Counted from the stretch's first letter, positions 1 to 14,566 are shown. The stretch is DNA of 64,000 bases from Pseudomonas anuradhapurensis (GCF_014269225.2 NZ_CP077097.1:3297001-3361000); one strand, 5' to 3'. The notes: generated from the letters alone by a model not told the origin. Numbers and translations: made by a program.

Positions 1-3785
<3,785 letters not shown>

Positions 3786-3803
3786 GGTTCGCTTGAAGTA
3801 ACC

Positions 3804-3840
3804 GCACAAACCCCGGCCACGCACCGGGGTTTGTGCTTTC
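3804..3840 (+). terminator. Rho-independent terminator of idh
   Basis: Perfect 13-bp stem GCACAAACCCCGG / CCGGGGTTTGTGC with a 7-nt loop (CCACGCA), followed by TTTC. It starts 19 nt after the idh stop. Confidence 0.85.
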
Positions 3841-3873
3841 TGGATAAACGATTTCTGGCTGCCCGCGCGGACC

Positions 3874-3948
3874 CTGTGGGAGCGGGTTCACCCGCGAATG
3901 CGATGGCGAAGCCACTGAAGCATTCGCGGGTAAACCCGCTCCCACATG
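3874..3948. repeat. REP pair (BIME), GTGGGAGCGGG type
   Basis: Two REP units in opposite orientation: CTGTGGGAGCGGGTTCACCC at the left and GCGGGTAAACCCGCTCCCAC at the right. They lie between the idh terminator and the Nudix gene. The unit matches the abundant ~35-bp REP of P. putida. Confidence 0.85.
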
Positions 3949-3976
3949 GGCTGCGCAGGCCTCTAAGGAGCTGTTC

Positions 3977-4417
3977 ATGACCTGGCAACCCCACATCACC
4001 GTCGCCACCATCGTCGAACGCGAAGGCAAGTTCCTCTTCGTCGAAGAATTCAAAGCCAACCAGCACGTGTTCAACCAACCCGCCGGCCACCTCGAACCCA
4101 ACGAGACCCTGCCCCAGGCCGCCCTGCGCGAAACCCTCGAAGAAACCGCCTGGGAAGTCGAGCTGACCGGGGTGGTCGGCATCTACCTGTACACCGCGCC
4201 CAACAACGGCGTGACCTACCAGCGCATCTGCTTCGCCGCCCGCCCCGTGCGCCACCACGCCGACCTGGCCCTGGACAGCGACATCGTCCGCGCCGTGTGG
4301 CTGACCCGCGAGCAACTGCTGGCCGACCCGGCCCGCTGGCGCAGCGAGCTGGTACCACGCTGCCTCGATGACTACCTGAAAGGCCCGTTGCACAGTCTCG
4401 ACCTGCTGCGCGACTGA
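3977..4417 (+). CDS. Nudix hydrolase, NudJ-like phosphatase
   Basis: A 146-aa Nudix protein whose N-terminus (TWQPHITVATIVEREGKFLFVEE) resembles NudJ, a phosphatase acting on thiamine pyrophosphate intermediates and nucleoside phosphates. The Nudix box spans residues 37-59 with G37, E43, R51-E52 and E55-E56. The glycine usual after the EE pair is alanine here (EETAWEVE), a small departure. The start has a clear AAGGAG 8 nt upstream. It precedes mnmA-hflD, which has its own candidate promoter. The exact substrate cannot be read from sequence. Confidence 0.88.
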   Translation: MTWQPHITVATIVEREGKFLFVEEFKANQHVFNQPAGHLEPNETLPQAALRETLEETAWEVELTGVVGIYLYTAPNNGVTYQRICFAARPVRHHADLALDSDIVRAVWLTREQLLADPARWRSELVPRCLDDYLKGPLHSLDLLRD

Positions 4418-4433
4418 CGTGGCGCCGCGGGTT

Positions 4434-4442
4434 TGATAGAAT
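4434..4442 (+). promoter_or_regulatory. Candidate extended -10 of mnmA
   Basis: TGATAGAAT fits an extended -10 (TGn plus TAGAAT), with the mnmA ATG 35 nt downstream. No good -35 is seen, as is usual for extended -10 promoters. Confidence 0.4.
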
Positions 4443-4476
4443 CGGCGCTTTTCCCCCCTGATACACACCGGTAACC

Positions 4477-5601
4477 ATGACCAGCCCAGCACTCAAAGAC
4501 CCCGCCAAGACCCGCGTCATCGTCGGCATGTCCGGCGGCGTGGACTCTTCCGTCTCCGCCCTTCTGCTCATGGAGCAGGGCTACCAGGTGGAAGGGCTGT
4601 TCATGAAGAACTGGGAAGAAGACGACGGCACCGAATACTGCACCGCCCGTGAAGACCTGGCCGACGCCCAGGCCGTGTGCGACCGCATCGGCATCAAGCT
4701 GCACACCGCCAACTTCGCTGCCGAATACTGGGACAACGTCTTCGAGCATTTCCTCGAGGAATACAAGGCCGGCCGTACGCCCAACCCGGACATCCTCTGC
4801 AACCGCGAAATCAAGTTCAAGGCGTTCCTCGACTACGCCCTGTCGCTGGGTGCCGACCTGATCGCCACCGGCCACTACGTGCGCCGCCGCGACACCGGCG
4901 AACGCACCGAACTGCTCAAGGGCCTGGACCCGAACAAGGACCAGAGCTACTTCCTGCACGCCGTCGGCGGCAAGGAAATCGCCCGTACCCTGTTCCCGGT
5001 TGGCGAACTGGAAAAACCCGAAGTGCGCGCCATCGCCGAAAAACATGGCCTGGCCACCGCCAAGAAAAAGGATTCCACCGGCATCTGCTTCATCGGCGAG
5101 CGCCGTTTCAGCGACTTCCTCAAGCAGTACCTGCCAGCCCAGCCGGGCAACATCGAAACCACCGACGGCGAAGTGATCGGCCGCCACCACGGCCTGATGT
5201 ACCACACCATCGGCCAGCGCCAGGGCCTGGGTATCGGCGGCCTGAAGGATGCCGGTGACGAGCCGTGGTACGTGCTGCACAAGGACCTGGCGCGCAACGT
5301 GCTGGTGGTTGGCCAGGGCAACGACCACCCCTGGTTGTTCTCGCGGGCCCTGCTGGCCTCGGAAATCTTCTGGGTCAACCCCATCGACCTCGCCAGCCCG
5401 CGGCAGCTCACCGCCAAGGTTCGCTACCGCCAGGGCGACCAGCGCTGCACCCTGGAGCGCAGCGCAAGCGGTTACCGCGCCGTGTTCGACGAACCGCAGC
5501 GCGCCGTCACGCCCGGCCAGTCGGTGGTGTTCTACGATGGCGAGGTGTGCCTGGGTGGTGGCGTGATCGAGACCGCCGAGCCGTGGAGCCCGCGCGCATG
5601 A
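4477..5601 (+). CDS. mnmA: tRNA-specific 2-thiouridylase MnmA
   Basis: Catalyses 2-thiolation of the wobble uridine (s2U34) in tRNA-Lys, -Glu and -Gln, using ATP and sulfur relayed by the Tus proteins. The 374-aa product has the PP-loop SGGVDSS at residues 19-25. The two catalytic cysteines are present: C108 in NPDILCN and C204 in [10 protein letters not shown]. The [15 protein letters not shown] stretch of the central domain is also present. Length is normal for the family. Its stop overlaps the hflD start (ATGA), indicating translational coupling, the usual pairing in gammaproteobacteria. Confidence 0.97.
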   Translation: MTSPALKDPAKTRVIVGMSGGVDSSVSALLLMEQGYQVEGLFMKNWEEDDGTEYCTAREDLADAQAVCDRIGIKLHTANFAAEYWDNVFEHFLEEYKAGRTPNPDILCNREIKFKAFLDYALSLGADLIATGHYVRRRDTGERTELLKGLDPNKDQSYFLHAVGGKEIARTLFPVGELEKPEVRAIAEKHGLATAKKKDSTGICFIGERRFSDFLKQYLPAQPGNIETTDGEVIGRHHGLMYHTIGQRQGLGIGGLKDAGDEPWYVLHKDLARNVLVVGQGNDHPWLFSRALLASEIFWVNPIDLASPRQLTAKVRYRQGDQRCTLERSASGYRAVFDEPQRAVTPGQSVVFYDGEVCLGGGVIETAEPWSPRA

Positions 5602-6224
5602 GCAACCTGCAGGAGCAGCTGATTGCGCTGGGTGGCGTGTTCCAGGCCGCGGTGCTGGTGGACCGCATCGCCCGCACCGGGCAGGCCAGCGAGGCCAACA
5701 TCGGTTGCATGCTGGGCAGCCTGCTGGTGCGTGACCCCAAGGACACCCTGGAGGTGTTCGGCGGCGACGACCTCAACCTGCGCGACGGCTACCGTGCGCT
5801 GGTCGGTGCCCTGGAGCGCGACCCCAGCAGCCTGCAGCGTGAGCCGCTGCGCTATGCCCTGTCGATACTCGGCCTGGAGCGCCAGTTGAACAAGCGCGCC
5901 GACCTGCTCGACACCATCGGCAACCGCCTGCCGCAAATCCAGTCCCAGGCCGAGCACTTCGGCCTGGTTCACGAAAACGTCATCGCTTCCAGCGGAGCCT
6001 TGTACCAGGACACCCTGAGCACCTTGCGCCAGCGTATCCAGGTGCATGGCGACATGCGTTTCCTGCAGCAGGCCAGCAACGCCTCGAAGATCCGCGCCCT
6101 GCTGCTCGCCGGTATCCGCGCCGCCCGCCTGTGGCGCCAGCTGGGCGGCCACCGCTGGCAGCTGGTGTTCAGCCGGCGCAAGTTGCTCAACGAACTGTAC
6201 GACATGATGCGTTCGCCTTCCTGA
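5598..6224 (+). CDS. hflD: High-frequency lysogenization protein HflD homolog
   Basis: A 208-aa, mostly helical protein of the HflD family. In E. coli HflD is a membrane-associated protein that modulates phage lambda CII activity; its housekeeping role is unclear, though it sits between mnmA and purB in many gammaproteobacteria, as it does here. The start [18 protein letters not shown] overlaps the mnmA stop by 4 nt. No transmembrane segment is seen. Followed by a REP pair and then purB. Confidence 0.93.
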   Translation: MSNLQEQLIALGGVFQAAVLVDRIARTGQASEANIGCMLGSLLVRDPKDTLEVFGGDDLNLRDGYRALVGALERDPSSLQREPLRYALSILGLERQLNKRADLLDTIGNRLPQIQSQAEHFGLVHENVIASSGALYQDTLSTLRQRIQVHGDMRFLQQASNASKIRALLLAGIRAARLWRQLGGHRWQLVFSRRKLLNELYDMMRSPS

Positions 6225-6238
6225 AGGCGATGCCCCGT

Positions 6239-7782
<1,544 letters not shown>

Positions 7783-7800
7783 GCTGACCGTCGCGTTCAA

Positions 7801-7827
7801 CGCCCGGCCTTGCCGGGCGTTTTTATT
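7801..7827 (+). terminator. Rho-independent terminator of purB
   Basis: Stem CGCCCGGC / GCCGGGCG with a CTT loop, followed by TTTTTATT. Confidence 0.93.
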
Positions 7828-7863
7828 CGCGGACGAAAATGACATTTTTTCAATAGGTTGAAC

Positions 7864-9030
7864 ATGAATCCTGATACTCCACTGCAGCTGCTCGGCGGCA
7901 TCTCGGCCCGCGAATTCATGCGCGACTACTGGCAGAAGAAGCCGCTGCTGGTGCGCCAGGCCTTCCCGGACTTCATCAGCCCGATCGACCCCGACGAGCT
8001 GGCCGGCCTGGCCCTGGAAGAGGAAGTCGAGTCGCGTATCGTGCTGGAACACGGGGCGCACCCGTGGGAGCTGCGCCGCGGCCCGTTCAACGAAGACACC
8101 TTTGCCGAGCTGCCGGAAAAGGACTGGACCCTGCTGGTGCAGGCCGTGGACCAGTTCGTCCCGGAAGTTGCCGAACTGCTGGAAAACTTCCGTTTCCTGC
8201 CGAGCTGGCGCATCGATGACGTGATGATCAGCTTCGCTGCCCCCGGTGGCAGTGTCGGCCCGCATTTCGACAACTACGACGTGTTCCTGCTGCAGGGGCA
8301 TGGCCAGCGCAACTGGAAGATCGGCCAGATGTGCAGCAGCGACAGCCCGCTGCTGGAGCACGCCGACCTGCGCATCCTCGCTGCCTTCGAGCAGAGCGAA
8401 GAGTGGACCCTGGAGCCGGGCGACATGCTCTACCTGCCACCGCGGCTGGCCCACTACGGTGTGGCGGTGGACGACTGCCTGACCTACTCGGTCGGCTTCC
8501 GGGCCCCCAGCGCCGCCGAGGTGCTGACCCACTTCACCGACTTCCTCGGCCAGTTCCTGCCGGATGAAGAGCGCTACAGCGATGCCGACGCCCAGCCGGT
8601 CAGCGACCCGCACCAGATCCAGCACGACGCGCTCGACCGCCTCAAGGCCCTGCTCGACAAGCACATGAGCGACAAGGACCTGCTGCTGACCTGGTTCGGC
8701 CAGTTCATGACCGAGCCGCGCTACCCGGAACAGATCGTCGGTGAAGACCTCAGCGAAGAGGAACTGATCGACGCCCTTGAACAAGGCGCCATCCTGATCC
8801 GCAACCCGAGCGCCCGCCTGGCCTGGTCCGAGTTCGAAGACGACCTGCTGCTGTTCGCCAGCGGCCGCAGCTGCCCGCTGCCGGGCAAGCTGCGCGAGCT
8901 GCTGAAGCTGGTCTGCGCCGCCGACGCGCTGCACATCGACAACCTGGCCGAGTGGCTGCAGGATGAAGACGGCCTGATGCTGGTACAGCAGCTGGTCAAA
9001 CAAGGAAGCCTGGGATTCGCCAATGAATAA
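7864..9030 (+). CDS. roxA: Ribosomal protein uL16 arginine 3-hydroxylase (RoxA/YcfD type)
   Basis: A JmjC-fold Fe(II)/2-oxoglutarate oxygenase that in E. coli hydroxylates an arginine of ribosomal protein L16. The 388-aa product has the metal triad H134 and D136 (GPHFDNYD) and H197 (RLAHYGVAV), followed by the C-terminal winged-helix-like region. The AGG at 7855-7857 is well placed for the ATG at 7864 but too close for the in-frame TTG at 7858. The end overlaps the next gene by 8 nt, implying coupling with the GNAT enzyme. Product identity is strong; the substrate follows from homology. Confidence 0.93.
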   Translation: MNPDTPLQLLGGISAREFMRDYWQKKPLLVRQAFPDFISPIDPDELAGLALEEEVESRIVLEHGAHPWELRRGPFNEDTFAELPEKDWTLLVQAVDQFVPEVAELLENFRFLPSWRIDDVMISFAAPGGSVGPHFDNYDVFLLQGHGQRNWKIGQMCSSDSPLLEHADLRILAAFEQSEEWTLEPGDMLYLPPRLAHYGVAVDDCLTYSVGFRAPSAAEVLTHFTDFLGQFLPDEERYSDADAQPVSDPHQIQHDALDRLKALLDKHMSDKDLLLTWFGQFMTEPRYPEQIVGEDLSEEELIDALEQGAILIRNPSARLAWSEFEDDLLLFASGRSCPLPGKLRELLKLVCAADALHIDNLAEWLQDEDGLMLVQQLVKQGSLGFANE

Positions 9031-9451
9031 GATTCATGTGCGCCTCGCCGACTGGCACAAGGACAACGCCGACATCCGCCGTATCCGCGAAGCGGTGTTC
9101 ATTGCCGAACAGCACGTACCACCGGAGCTCGAGTGGGACTCGGATGACCCGACCGCCGCGCACTTCCTGGCGCTGGAAGGCGACTACCCGATCGGCACCG
9201 CCCGCCTGCTGCCGGACGGCACCATTGGCCGGGTCTCGGTACTGAAGGACTGGCGTGGGCTGAAGGTGGGTGACGCGCTGATGAACGCAGTCATCGCCGA
9301 AGCGCAGAACCGCGACCTGAAGCAGCAGATGCTCAGCGCCCAGGTACATGCCACGCCGTTCTACGAGCGGCTGGGCTTTCGCGTGGTCAGCGAGGAATTC
9401 CTCGAAGCCGGCATCCCGCACGTGGACATGGTGCGCGATTCGCGCGCCTGA
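9023..9451 (+). CDS. GNAT family N-acetyltransferase
   Basis: A 142-aa single-domain GNAT protein. The acetyl-CoA-binding motif A is seen as GRVSVLKDWRGLKVGDALM (RGLKVG matching the Q/RxxGxG/A loop), and motif B as FYERLGFRVVSEEF. The start ATG lies inside the roxA end, so the two are co-translated. The acceptor substrate is unknown. The family resembles ElaA/YjcF-type acetyltransferases. Confidence 0.88.
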   Translation: MNKIHVRLADWHKDNADIRRIREAVFIAEQHVPPELEWDSDDPTAAHFLALEGDYPIGTARLLPDGTIGRVSVLKDWRGLKVGDALMNAVIAEAQNRDLKQQMLSAQVHATPFYERLGFRVVSEEFLEAGIPHVDMVRDSRA

Positions 9452-9465
9452 TGCTTGACCTGCAC

Positions 9466-9562
9466 CGGCCTCGTCGCGGGCTTGCCCGCTCCCACAAGGA
9501 CCCCACAGATATTGATATCTGCGCAGTACCTGTGGGAGCGGGCAAGCCCGCGAAGAGGCCGG
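9466..9562. repeat. REP pair (BIME), GTGGGAGCGGG type
   Basis: GGCCTCGTCGCGGGCTTGCC at the left and the inverted copy ending GGCAAGCCCGCGAAGAGGCC at the right, both with CCGCTCCCAC/GTGGGAGCGG arms. Lies between the GNAT gene and topB. Confidence 0.85.
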
Positions 9563-9679
9563 CACAGCAAAACATATCTCCCCTGACAAAAACCTGTACA
9601 TCCATCCAGATAAAACTTGCCTCCGCGCGCTCGCTTGCGCATCCTATCGCCCATCACTCTCGATGAAGCGTTCCCGGCC

Positions 9680-11650
9680 ATGCGCCTGTTCCTCTGCGAA
9701 AAACCCTCCCAGGCCAAAGACATCGCCAAAGTGCTCGGCGCCAACCGCAAGGGCGACGGCTGCTGGCAAGGTACCGACGTCTGCGTGACCTGGTGCATCG
9801 GCCACCTGCTGGAAACCGCCCCGCCCGACAGCTACGACGAACGCTACAAGCGCTGGAACCTGGCCGACCTGCCGATCATTCCGGAACAATGGAAGATGCT
9901 GGTCAAGCCCAAGACCGCCAGCCAGTTCAAGGCGGTCAAGCGCCTGCTTGGCGAAGCGCGGGAGCTGGTGATCGCCACCGACGCCGACCGCGAGGGCGAG
10001 ATGATTGCCCGCGAACTGGTCGAGCATTGCCGCTACCGCGGCCCGGTGCAGCGCCTGTGGTTGTCGGCACTGGACGACGCCTCCATCCGCAAGGCCCTGG
10101 CGCGTCTGCTGCCGGGCCACGAAACCTTCAACCTGTACCACTCGGCGCTGGGGCGCTCCCGCGCCGACTGGCTGATCGGCATGAACATGAGCCGGCTGTT
10201 CACCTTGTTGGGCCGCCAAGCCGGCTACCAGGGCGTGCTACCGGTGGGCCGGGTGCAAACACCAACCTTGCGCCTGGTGGTCGACCGCGACCGCAGCATC
10301 GCCGACTTCGTACCGGTGCCGTTCTGGGCCATCGACGTGCAACTGGAACATGCCGGCCAAGGCTTCAACGCCCAGTGGCGCGCGCCCGAAGACGCCTGTG
10401 ACGACCAGGGCCGCTGCCTGAAACAGGACCTGGCACGGCAGGCCGCCGCCGACATCAACCAGGCCGGTAGCGCCCGGGCCGTAAAAGTGGCCACCGAGCG
10501 CGTACGCGAAGCCGCGCCACTGCCCTTCGACCTGGGCACCCTGCAGGAACTCTGCTCGAAAAAGTTCGGCCTCGGCGCCCAGGAAACCCTCGACATCGCC
10601 CAGGCCCTGTACGAAACCCACAAGCTGATCACCTACCCGCGCAGCGACTGTGGCTACCTGCCGCAAAGCCAGCACGGCGAGGCGCCGGCCATCCTCGCCG
10701 CCCTGCAACGGGCCGATGCCAGCCTGGCAGCGCTGCAGCCCCACCTGCAGCCGCAGCGCCGCTCGCGGGCCTGGAACGATGCCAAGGTCAGCGCCCACCA
10801 CGGCATCATCCCGACCGCCGCCGCCAGCGACCCATCGCGCCTGCCGGCCAAGCACAAGGCGGTGTATACGCTGATCCGCGCCCGCTACCTGGCGCAGTTC
10901 CTGCCCAATCATGAATATGACCGTACCCAGGCCGACTTCGACTGCGCCGGCCATGCCCTGCGCGCGGTGGGCAAGCAGATCGTCGAACCCGGCTGGCGCC
11001 GCGCCCTGCCCGAGGCACTGACCCCGGCCAAGGGCCGCGAGGCGCCGCCGGCCCAGGTACTGCCAGCGCTGCGTGAGGGCCAGGACTGTGCAGTGCAAGG
11101 CCTGCAACTGAAAGATCTGTGGACCCAGCCGCCCAAGCCGTTTACCGAAGGCGACCTGATCAAGGCGATGAAGAACGTGGCCAAGCTGGTGGATGACCCG
11201 CGGCTGAAACAGAAGCTCAAGGAAACCACCGGCATCGGCACCGAGGCGACCCGCGCCAGCATCATCCAGGGCCTGCTCGACCGTGGCTACCTGGTAAAAA
11301 ACGGCAAGGCCCTGGCCGCCACGCCTGCAGCCTTCAGCCTGATCGACGCCGTGCCCCGCGCGATCGCCGACCCCGGCACCACGGCAATCTGGGAGCAGGC
11401 GCTGGACATGGTGCAGAGCGGCGAAATGCCCCTGGAAGAGTTCGTCGCCCGCCAGTCGGCGTGGATGGGCAAGCTGGTGGAGCGCTGCAGTGGCATGCGC
11501 ATCAGCATCAGCGGGCCGCCAGTGGGCAAGGCGGCGCCGTGGAAGAAGAAACGCCGCAGCGGTGGCGGCAAAGGCAAAAGCGCAGCTGGCTCGGCCAAGG
11601 CCAGCGAAGGCAAACCAAGGCAGGGCCGGCGCAAGGCGGCGGCGAAATGA
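9680..11650 (+). CDS. topB: DNA topoisomerase III
   Basis: Type IA topoisomerase that decatenates single-stranded or gapped DNA. The 656-aa product begins MRLFLCEKPSQAKDIAKVLG, the TOPRIM start. It has the acidic ATDADREGEM motif near residue 105, and the catalytic tyrosine in LITYPRSD near residue 317. The C-terminal ~45 residues are Lys/Gly/Ala-rich, a common nucleic-acid-binding tail. An upstream in-frame ATG at 9617 would add 21 non-family residues. Monocistronic. Confidence 0.96.
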   Translation: MRLFLCEKPSQAKDIAKVLGANRKGDGCWQGTDVCVTWCIGHLLETAPPDSYDERYKRWNLADLPIIPEQWKMLVKPKTASQFKAVKRLLGEARELVIATDADREGEMIARELVEHCRYRGPVQRLWLSALDDASIRKALARLLPGHETFNLYHSALGRSRADWLIGMNMSRLFTLLGRQAGYQGVLPVGRVQTPTLRLVVDRDRSIADFVPVPFWAIDVQLEHAGQGFNAQWRAPEDACDDQGRCLKQDLARQAAADINQAGSARAVKVATERVREAAPLPFDLGTLQELCSKKFGLGAQETLDIAQALYETHKLITYPRSDCGYLPQSQHGEAPAILAALQRADASLAALQPHLQPQRRSRAWNDAKVSAHHGIIPTAAASDPSRLPAKHKAVYTLIRARYLAQFLPNHEYDRTQADFDCAGHALRAVGKQIVEPGWRRALPEALTPAKGREAPPAQVLPALREGQDCAVQGLQLKDLWTQPPKPFTEGDLIKAMKNVAKLVDDPRLKQKLKETTGIGTEATRASIIQGLLDRGYLVKNGKALAATPAAFSLIDAVPRAIADPGTTAIWEQALDMVQSGEMPLEEFVARQSAWMGKLVERCSGMRISISGPPVGKAAPWKKKRRSGGGKGKSAAGSAKASEGKPRQGRRKAAAK

Positions 11651-11680
11651 GCCGCCGCCTTGCCGGTTGCAGCCCCGCGC

Positions 11681-13027
11681 TCAGTTATTCATGTGCTGCC
11701 AAAGCGCCGCAGCCGCCCCTGGCGCCCAATCCTCGGAGAGAGACTGGTGCGCTTGCCTGCAGCGCCAGTCAGCGCCGACATGGCTGACAAGGTCGCCACT
11801 GGCGTAATCCTGGTGCAGTCGCCAGGCAGGGTAATCACTTTTTCCGGCAGTTCTGACCGCAAGGTCGTTACTCGGAGCGGAAACCTTGCCCTCCCCGTCA
11901 ACCGCCACGACCTGGTAAACATATAGGGTGTCCGGCTGCAGGCCGCCATCGGTATGTTCGGTCCTGTCACCGGCGATGGTGGCCACCTGCTGACCGTCAC
12001 GATAGAGCTCGTAGCGATCGATCGGGCTCGCACCGCTCGAGGCCCCCCACATCAGGCGGATGCTGTCGACAGCCTGCCCCATCGAGTGCAGACTTTGCGG
12101 CGCGCTGGGCACGCCACCTTCACCCAGTGTACGCACGACGACGGGGGCCGAAGGCCTGGAGCGCGCACCCTTGCTGTCAACCGCGACGATGGAATAGTGG
12201 TAGGTCGCGTCCGCCGTCACCTGGTCGTCATCCCAGTGCGTAATGGGGGCAGGCACGACGAACATGTCGATACCATCACGGCTCAGCAGATAGCACTCGA
12301 TGGGTTGCGCACCACTCGATGGCTCCCAGCTCAAAGAAACCTTCTTGTCGGTCACCTCATCGGCTTTAAGGCCCATCGGTACGCTCGGCCGGTCATCACC
12401 GTCGCCCGGCAGGAAGTCGAGATCGACCACGTGGTAGAAGGCGTTGCCCGTGTCCGCCACTTCCCACACCGCGAGCAATACGTGATAACCCTCGCGCGCG
12501 GGTAGCTGCAATGCGTGGGTGGTCGGATTGCTGGGTTTCATCTCTGCGTCATACGCCCAGTACGGCTGCAATTCGATCAGTTCCGTGTGGAAAGGCTCGG
12601 CCTCGAACTGATCGCGCGCCAGCACCTTGGTACTGTCCCAGTCGGGTTTGGTGATGAAATAGTTAAAGCGACGCGTTCTATGATTGGCGGCAAAATACCA
12701 GGAGATGTCCAGGGTATCCCCGCTACGGACTTCGTGTTTGCTCCAGTGGTCGCCGGGCTGGTCGAGCACCATCCCGGTCGCCTGATTGGCACTGGCAATT
12801 TTGCCGTCCGGTGGCGGCAGCAGGTTTTTCGGGTCGTCCTTGGCGAATGGATCCGTCAGGCCAGCTTGCGTCTGCGGAAAGAACTTGCCTGCTTCGCGCT
12901 GATTCAGCGCACCTTCATCCAGCATGCCTGCTTGCCAGGCAAAGTAGGCCCGCGATGCGGGGGTAAACACATGGCCATGTCGTGGCGTGACAGGCCCGCG
13001 GAGCGAATTTTGTTCAGCTTGATTCAT
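11681..13027 (-). CDS. AA10 lytic polysaccharide monooxygenase-like chitin-binding protein, no signal peptide
   Basis: Predicted copper monooxygenase acting on chitin or related polysaccharides. Domain order in the 448 aa: AA10 core (residues 17-~207), two fibronectin III-like modules (~215-300 and ~305-395), and a C-terminal CBM5/12-like module (YPAWRLHQDYASGDLVSHVG from 399). The histidine-brace residues are H17 (RHGHVFTPASRAY) and H116 (FAANHRTRRFNYFITKPDW), with the axial Phe F197 in NAFYHVVD, as in CBP21. The family normally exposes the first His at the mature N-terminus after signal-peptide cleavage. Here H17 follows MNQAEQNSLRGPVTPR, which is not a signal. The start has AAGGAA 7 nt upstream. 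Divergent from a FAD oxidoreductase gene. Confidence 0.85.
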   Translation of the reverse strand: MNQAEQNSLRGPVTPRHGHVFTPASRAYFAWQAGMLDEGALNQREAGKFFPQTQAGLTDPFAKDDPKNLLPPPDGKIASANQATGMVLDQPGDHWSKHEVRSGDTLDISWYFAANHRTRRFNYFITKPDWDSTKVLARDQFEAEPFHTELIELQPYWAYDAEMKPSNPTTHALQLPAREGYHVLLAVWEVADTGNAFYHVVDLDFLPGDGDDRPSVPMGLKADEVTDKKVSLSWEPSSGAQPIECYLLSRDGIDMFVVPAPITHWDDDQVTADATYHYSIVAVDSKGARSRPSAPVVVRTLGEGGVPSAPQSLHSMGQAVDSIRLMWGASSGASPIDRYELYRDGQQVATIAGDRTEHTDGGLQPDTLYVYQVVAVDGEGKVSAPSNDLAVRTAGKSDYPAWRLHQDYASGDLVSHVGADWRCRQAHQSLSEDWAPGAAAALWQHMNN

Positions 13028-13134
13028 CGTTGGTTCCTTGAATGGATGGCCGTATTGGCCAAGGCCATTTGTAAGGATTGTCGATGCCCGGAGATACGCG
13101 TAGATCTGACAGGCGGGCAGGGTTTCCCGGATAA

Positions 13135-13186
13135 CATGAAAATTTCCTGATATATTTTCATGAAAAACATCACAATAATTTTCATG
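13135..13186. promoter_or_regulatory. Triple CATGAAAAT/ATTTTCATG repeat, candidate operator
   Basis: CATGAAAAT at 13135-13143, and its inverted copy ATTTTCATG at 13154-13162 and again at 13178-13186 (24 nt apart). The middle copy is also part of the palindrome TTTTCATGAAAA (13155-13166). It is AT-rich in a GC-rich genome and lies just before the FAD oxidoreductase start, about 110 nt upstream of the LPMO start. Confidence 0.5.
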
Positions 13187-13196
13187 AGGCCCCGGC

Positions 13197-14486
13197 ATGT
13201 TCAAGCAGTCCGCCCAGCACATCGCCACGTACTACGCCCAGACCTACCCCGCCAGCATTCCACTGCACCCTAGCCTGCAAGGCCGCTACGACACCGAGGT
13301 GCTCATTATCGGCGCCGGCTTCAGCGGCCTCCACACCGCCCTGCGCCTGGCCTTGGCTGGCAAACGCGTAGCCCTGCTGGAAGCCAGCCGCGTGGCCTGG
13401 GCCGCGTCCGGGCGTAACGGTGGCCAGGCCTTGCTCGGTTGGTCGTGCGACATGCCACCCTTGGAAAAGGCCCTGGGCCTTGAACGCAGCCAACGCCTGT
13501 GGGCCAGCATGTGCTGGGCGGCCGACGAAATGCGCGAACTGCCGCAGCGCCATGGCTTCGACATCGACTACCGGCCAGGCAGCCTGTGGGCCGCCGTGAT
13601 GCCACGCCGGGTGAAAATGCTTGAACAGGCCTTGCACGAGGCTGAACACAAATGGGGCTACGACGCCCTGCGCCTGATCGGCAGTGACGAGCTGCCGCAA
13701 TGGATCGACAGCCCGCGCTATCAGGCTGCGCTGCATGACGCCAAGGGTGCCCACCTCAACCCGCTGAAGCTGGCCCTGGGCCTGGCCGGCGCCATCGAGG
13801 CTGCGGGCGGGTGCATCTTCGAGCAAAGCCAGGTGCTGAGCTACGCGCCGAGTGGCGACGGCTACGTGGCACGCACCGGCGGCGGCGAGGTTCGCTGCGA
13901 CGTGCTGGTGCTGGCCTGCAATGCCTACATCGACCGGCTCGACCGTACCCTGTCGCGGCGTTTGTTGCCGGTCGGCTCCTACCAGGTCGCCACCGCGCCA
14001 TTGGATGCCGACTTCGCCCAGTCGCTGCTGCCACGCAACAGCTGCGTGATCGACAACCAGTTCGTGCCCGACTACTTCCGCCTCACCCCGGACCACCGCC
14101 TGCTGTTCGGCGGTGGCTGCACCTACCTGGGTGGTATTCCCAGGGACGTCGCCAGCGCCACCCGCCCCTACCTGGAGCGGGTGTTCCCGCAATTGGCCGG
14201 TGTGGCCATCGATTACGCCTGGGGCGGCCATATCGACTGCAGCATGCAGCGCACCCCGGACGTCGGCCGTGAGGGCCAGCGTTACTGGTTGCAAGGTTTT
14301 TCCGGGCATGGCGTGTTGCCTACCCTGGCCGCGGCGCGAGCGGTGAGTGACGCCATCCTCGGCGACGACGACCTGCTGGCACTGTACCAGGGCATCGACA
14401 ACGGCCGCTTCCCAGGCGGCGACCTGCTGGCCGCCCCGCTGGAAGCCGCCGCCAAGGCCTGGTATCGCATGCGTGACCGCGTCTGA
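13197..14486 (+). CDS. FAD-dependent amino-group oxidoreductase (PuuB/OrdL type)
   Basis: A 429-aa DAO-family flavoenzyme. The dinucleotide-binding motif is VLIIGAGFSGLHTALRLALAGKRV (about residues 34-57), followed by ARVAWAASGRNGGQ, the FAD-contact region of the gamma-glutamylputrescine oxidase/OrdL group. A C-terminal GFSGHGVLPTLAAARAV stretch completes the FAD site. It most likely oxidises gamma-glutamylputrescine or a related amine with O2, giving an aldehyde and H2O2, but no polyamine genes are adjacent. AGG at 13187-13189 is 7 nt before the ATG. The shared promoter with the LPMO gene holds the CATGAAAAT repeats. Confidence 0.85.
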   Translation: MFKQSAQHIATYYAQTYPASIPLHPSLQGRYDTEVLIIGAGFSGLHTALRLALAGKRVALLEASRVAWAASGRNGGQALLGWSCDMPPLEKALGLERSQRLWASMCWAADEMRELPQRHGFDIDYRPGSLWAAVMPRRVKMLEQALHEAEHKWGYDALRLIGSDELPQWIDSPRYQAALHDAKGAHLNPLKLALGLAGAIEAAGGCIFEQSQVLSYAPSGDGYVARTGGGEVRCDVLVLACNAYIDRLDRTLSRRLLPVGSYQVATAPLDADFAQSLLPRNSCVIDNQFVPDYFRLTPDHRLLFGGGCTYLGGIPRDVASATRPYLERVFPQLAGVAIDYAWGGHIDCSMQRTPDVGREGQRYWLQGFSGHGVLPTLAAARAVSDAILGDDDLLALYQGIDNGRFPGGDLLAAPLEAAAKAWYRMRDRV

Positions 14487-14534
14487 GGCATTTTCTGTCG
14501 CCTGTGCAGTCAGGGCTTGATCTCCGCCCATGTT

Positions 14535-14566
14535 CTGTGGGAGCGGGTTCACCCGCAAAGAAGCCT
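14535..14566. repeat. Single REP unit
   Basis: CTGTGGGAGCGGGTTCACCC followed by GCAAAGAAGCC, one unit only. Confidence 0.75.

Noticed and set aside
13028..13228. N-terminal extension of the LPMO frame to 13228 as a source of a signal peptide
   Set aside because: The added 67 residues are not hydrophobic in the right pattern, overlap the promoter repeats and the divergent gene start, and a good ribosome site marks 13027.
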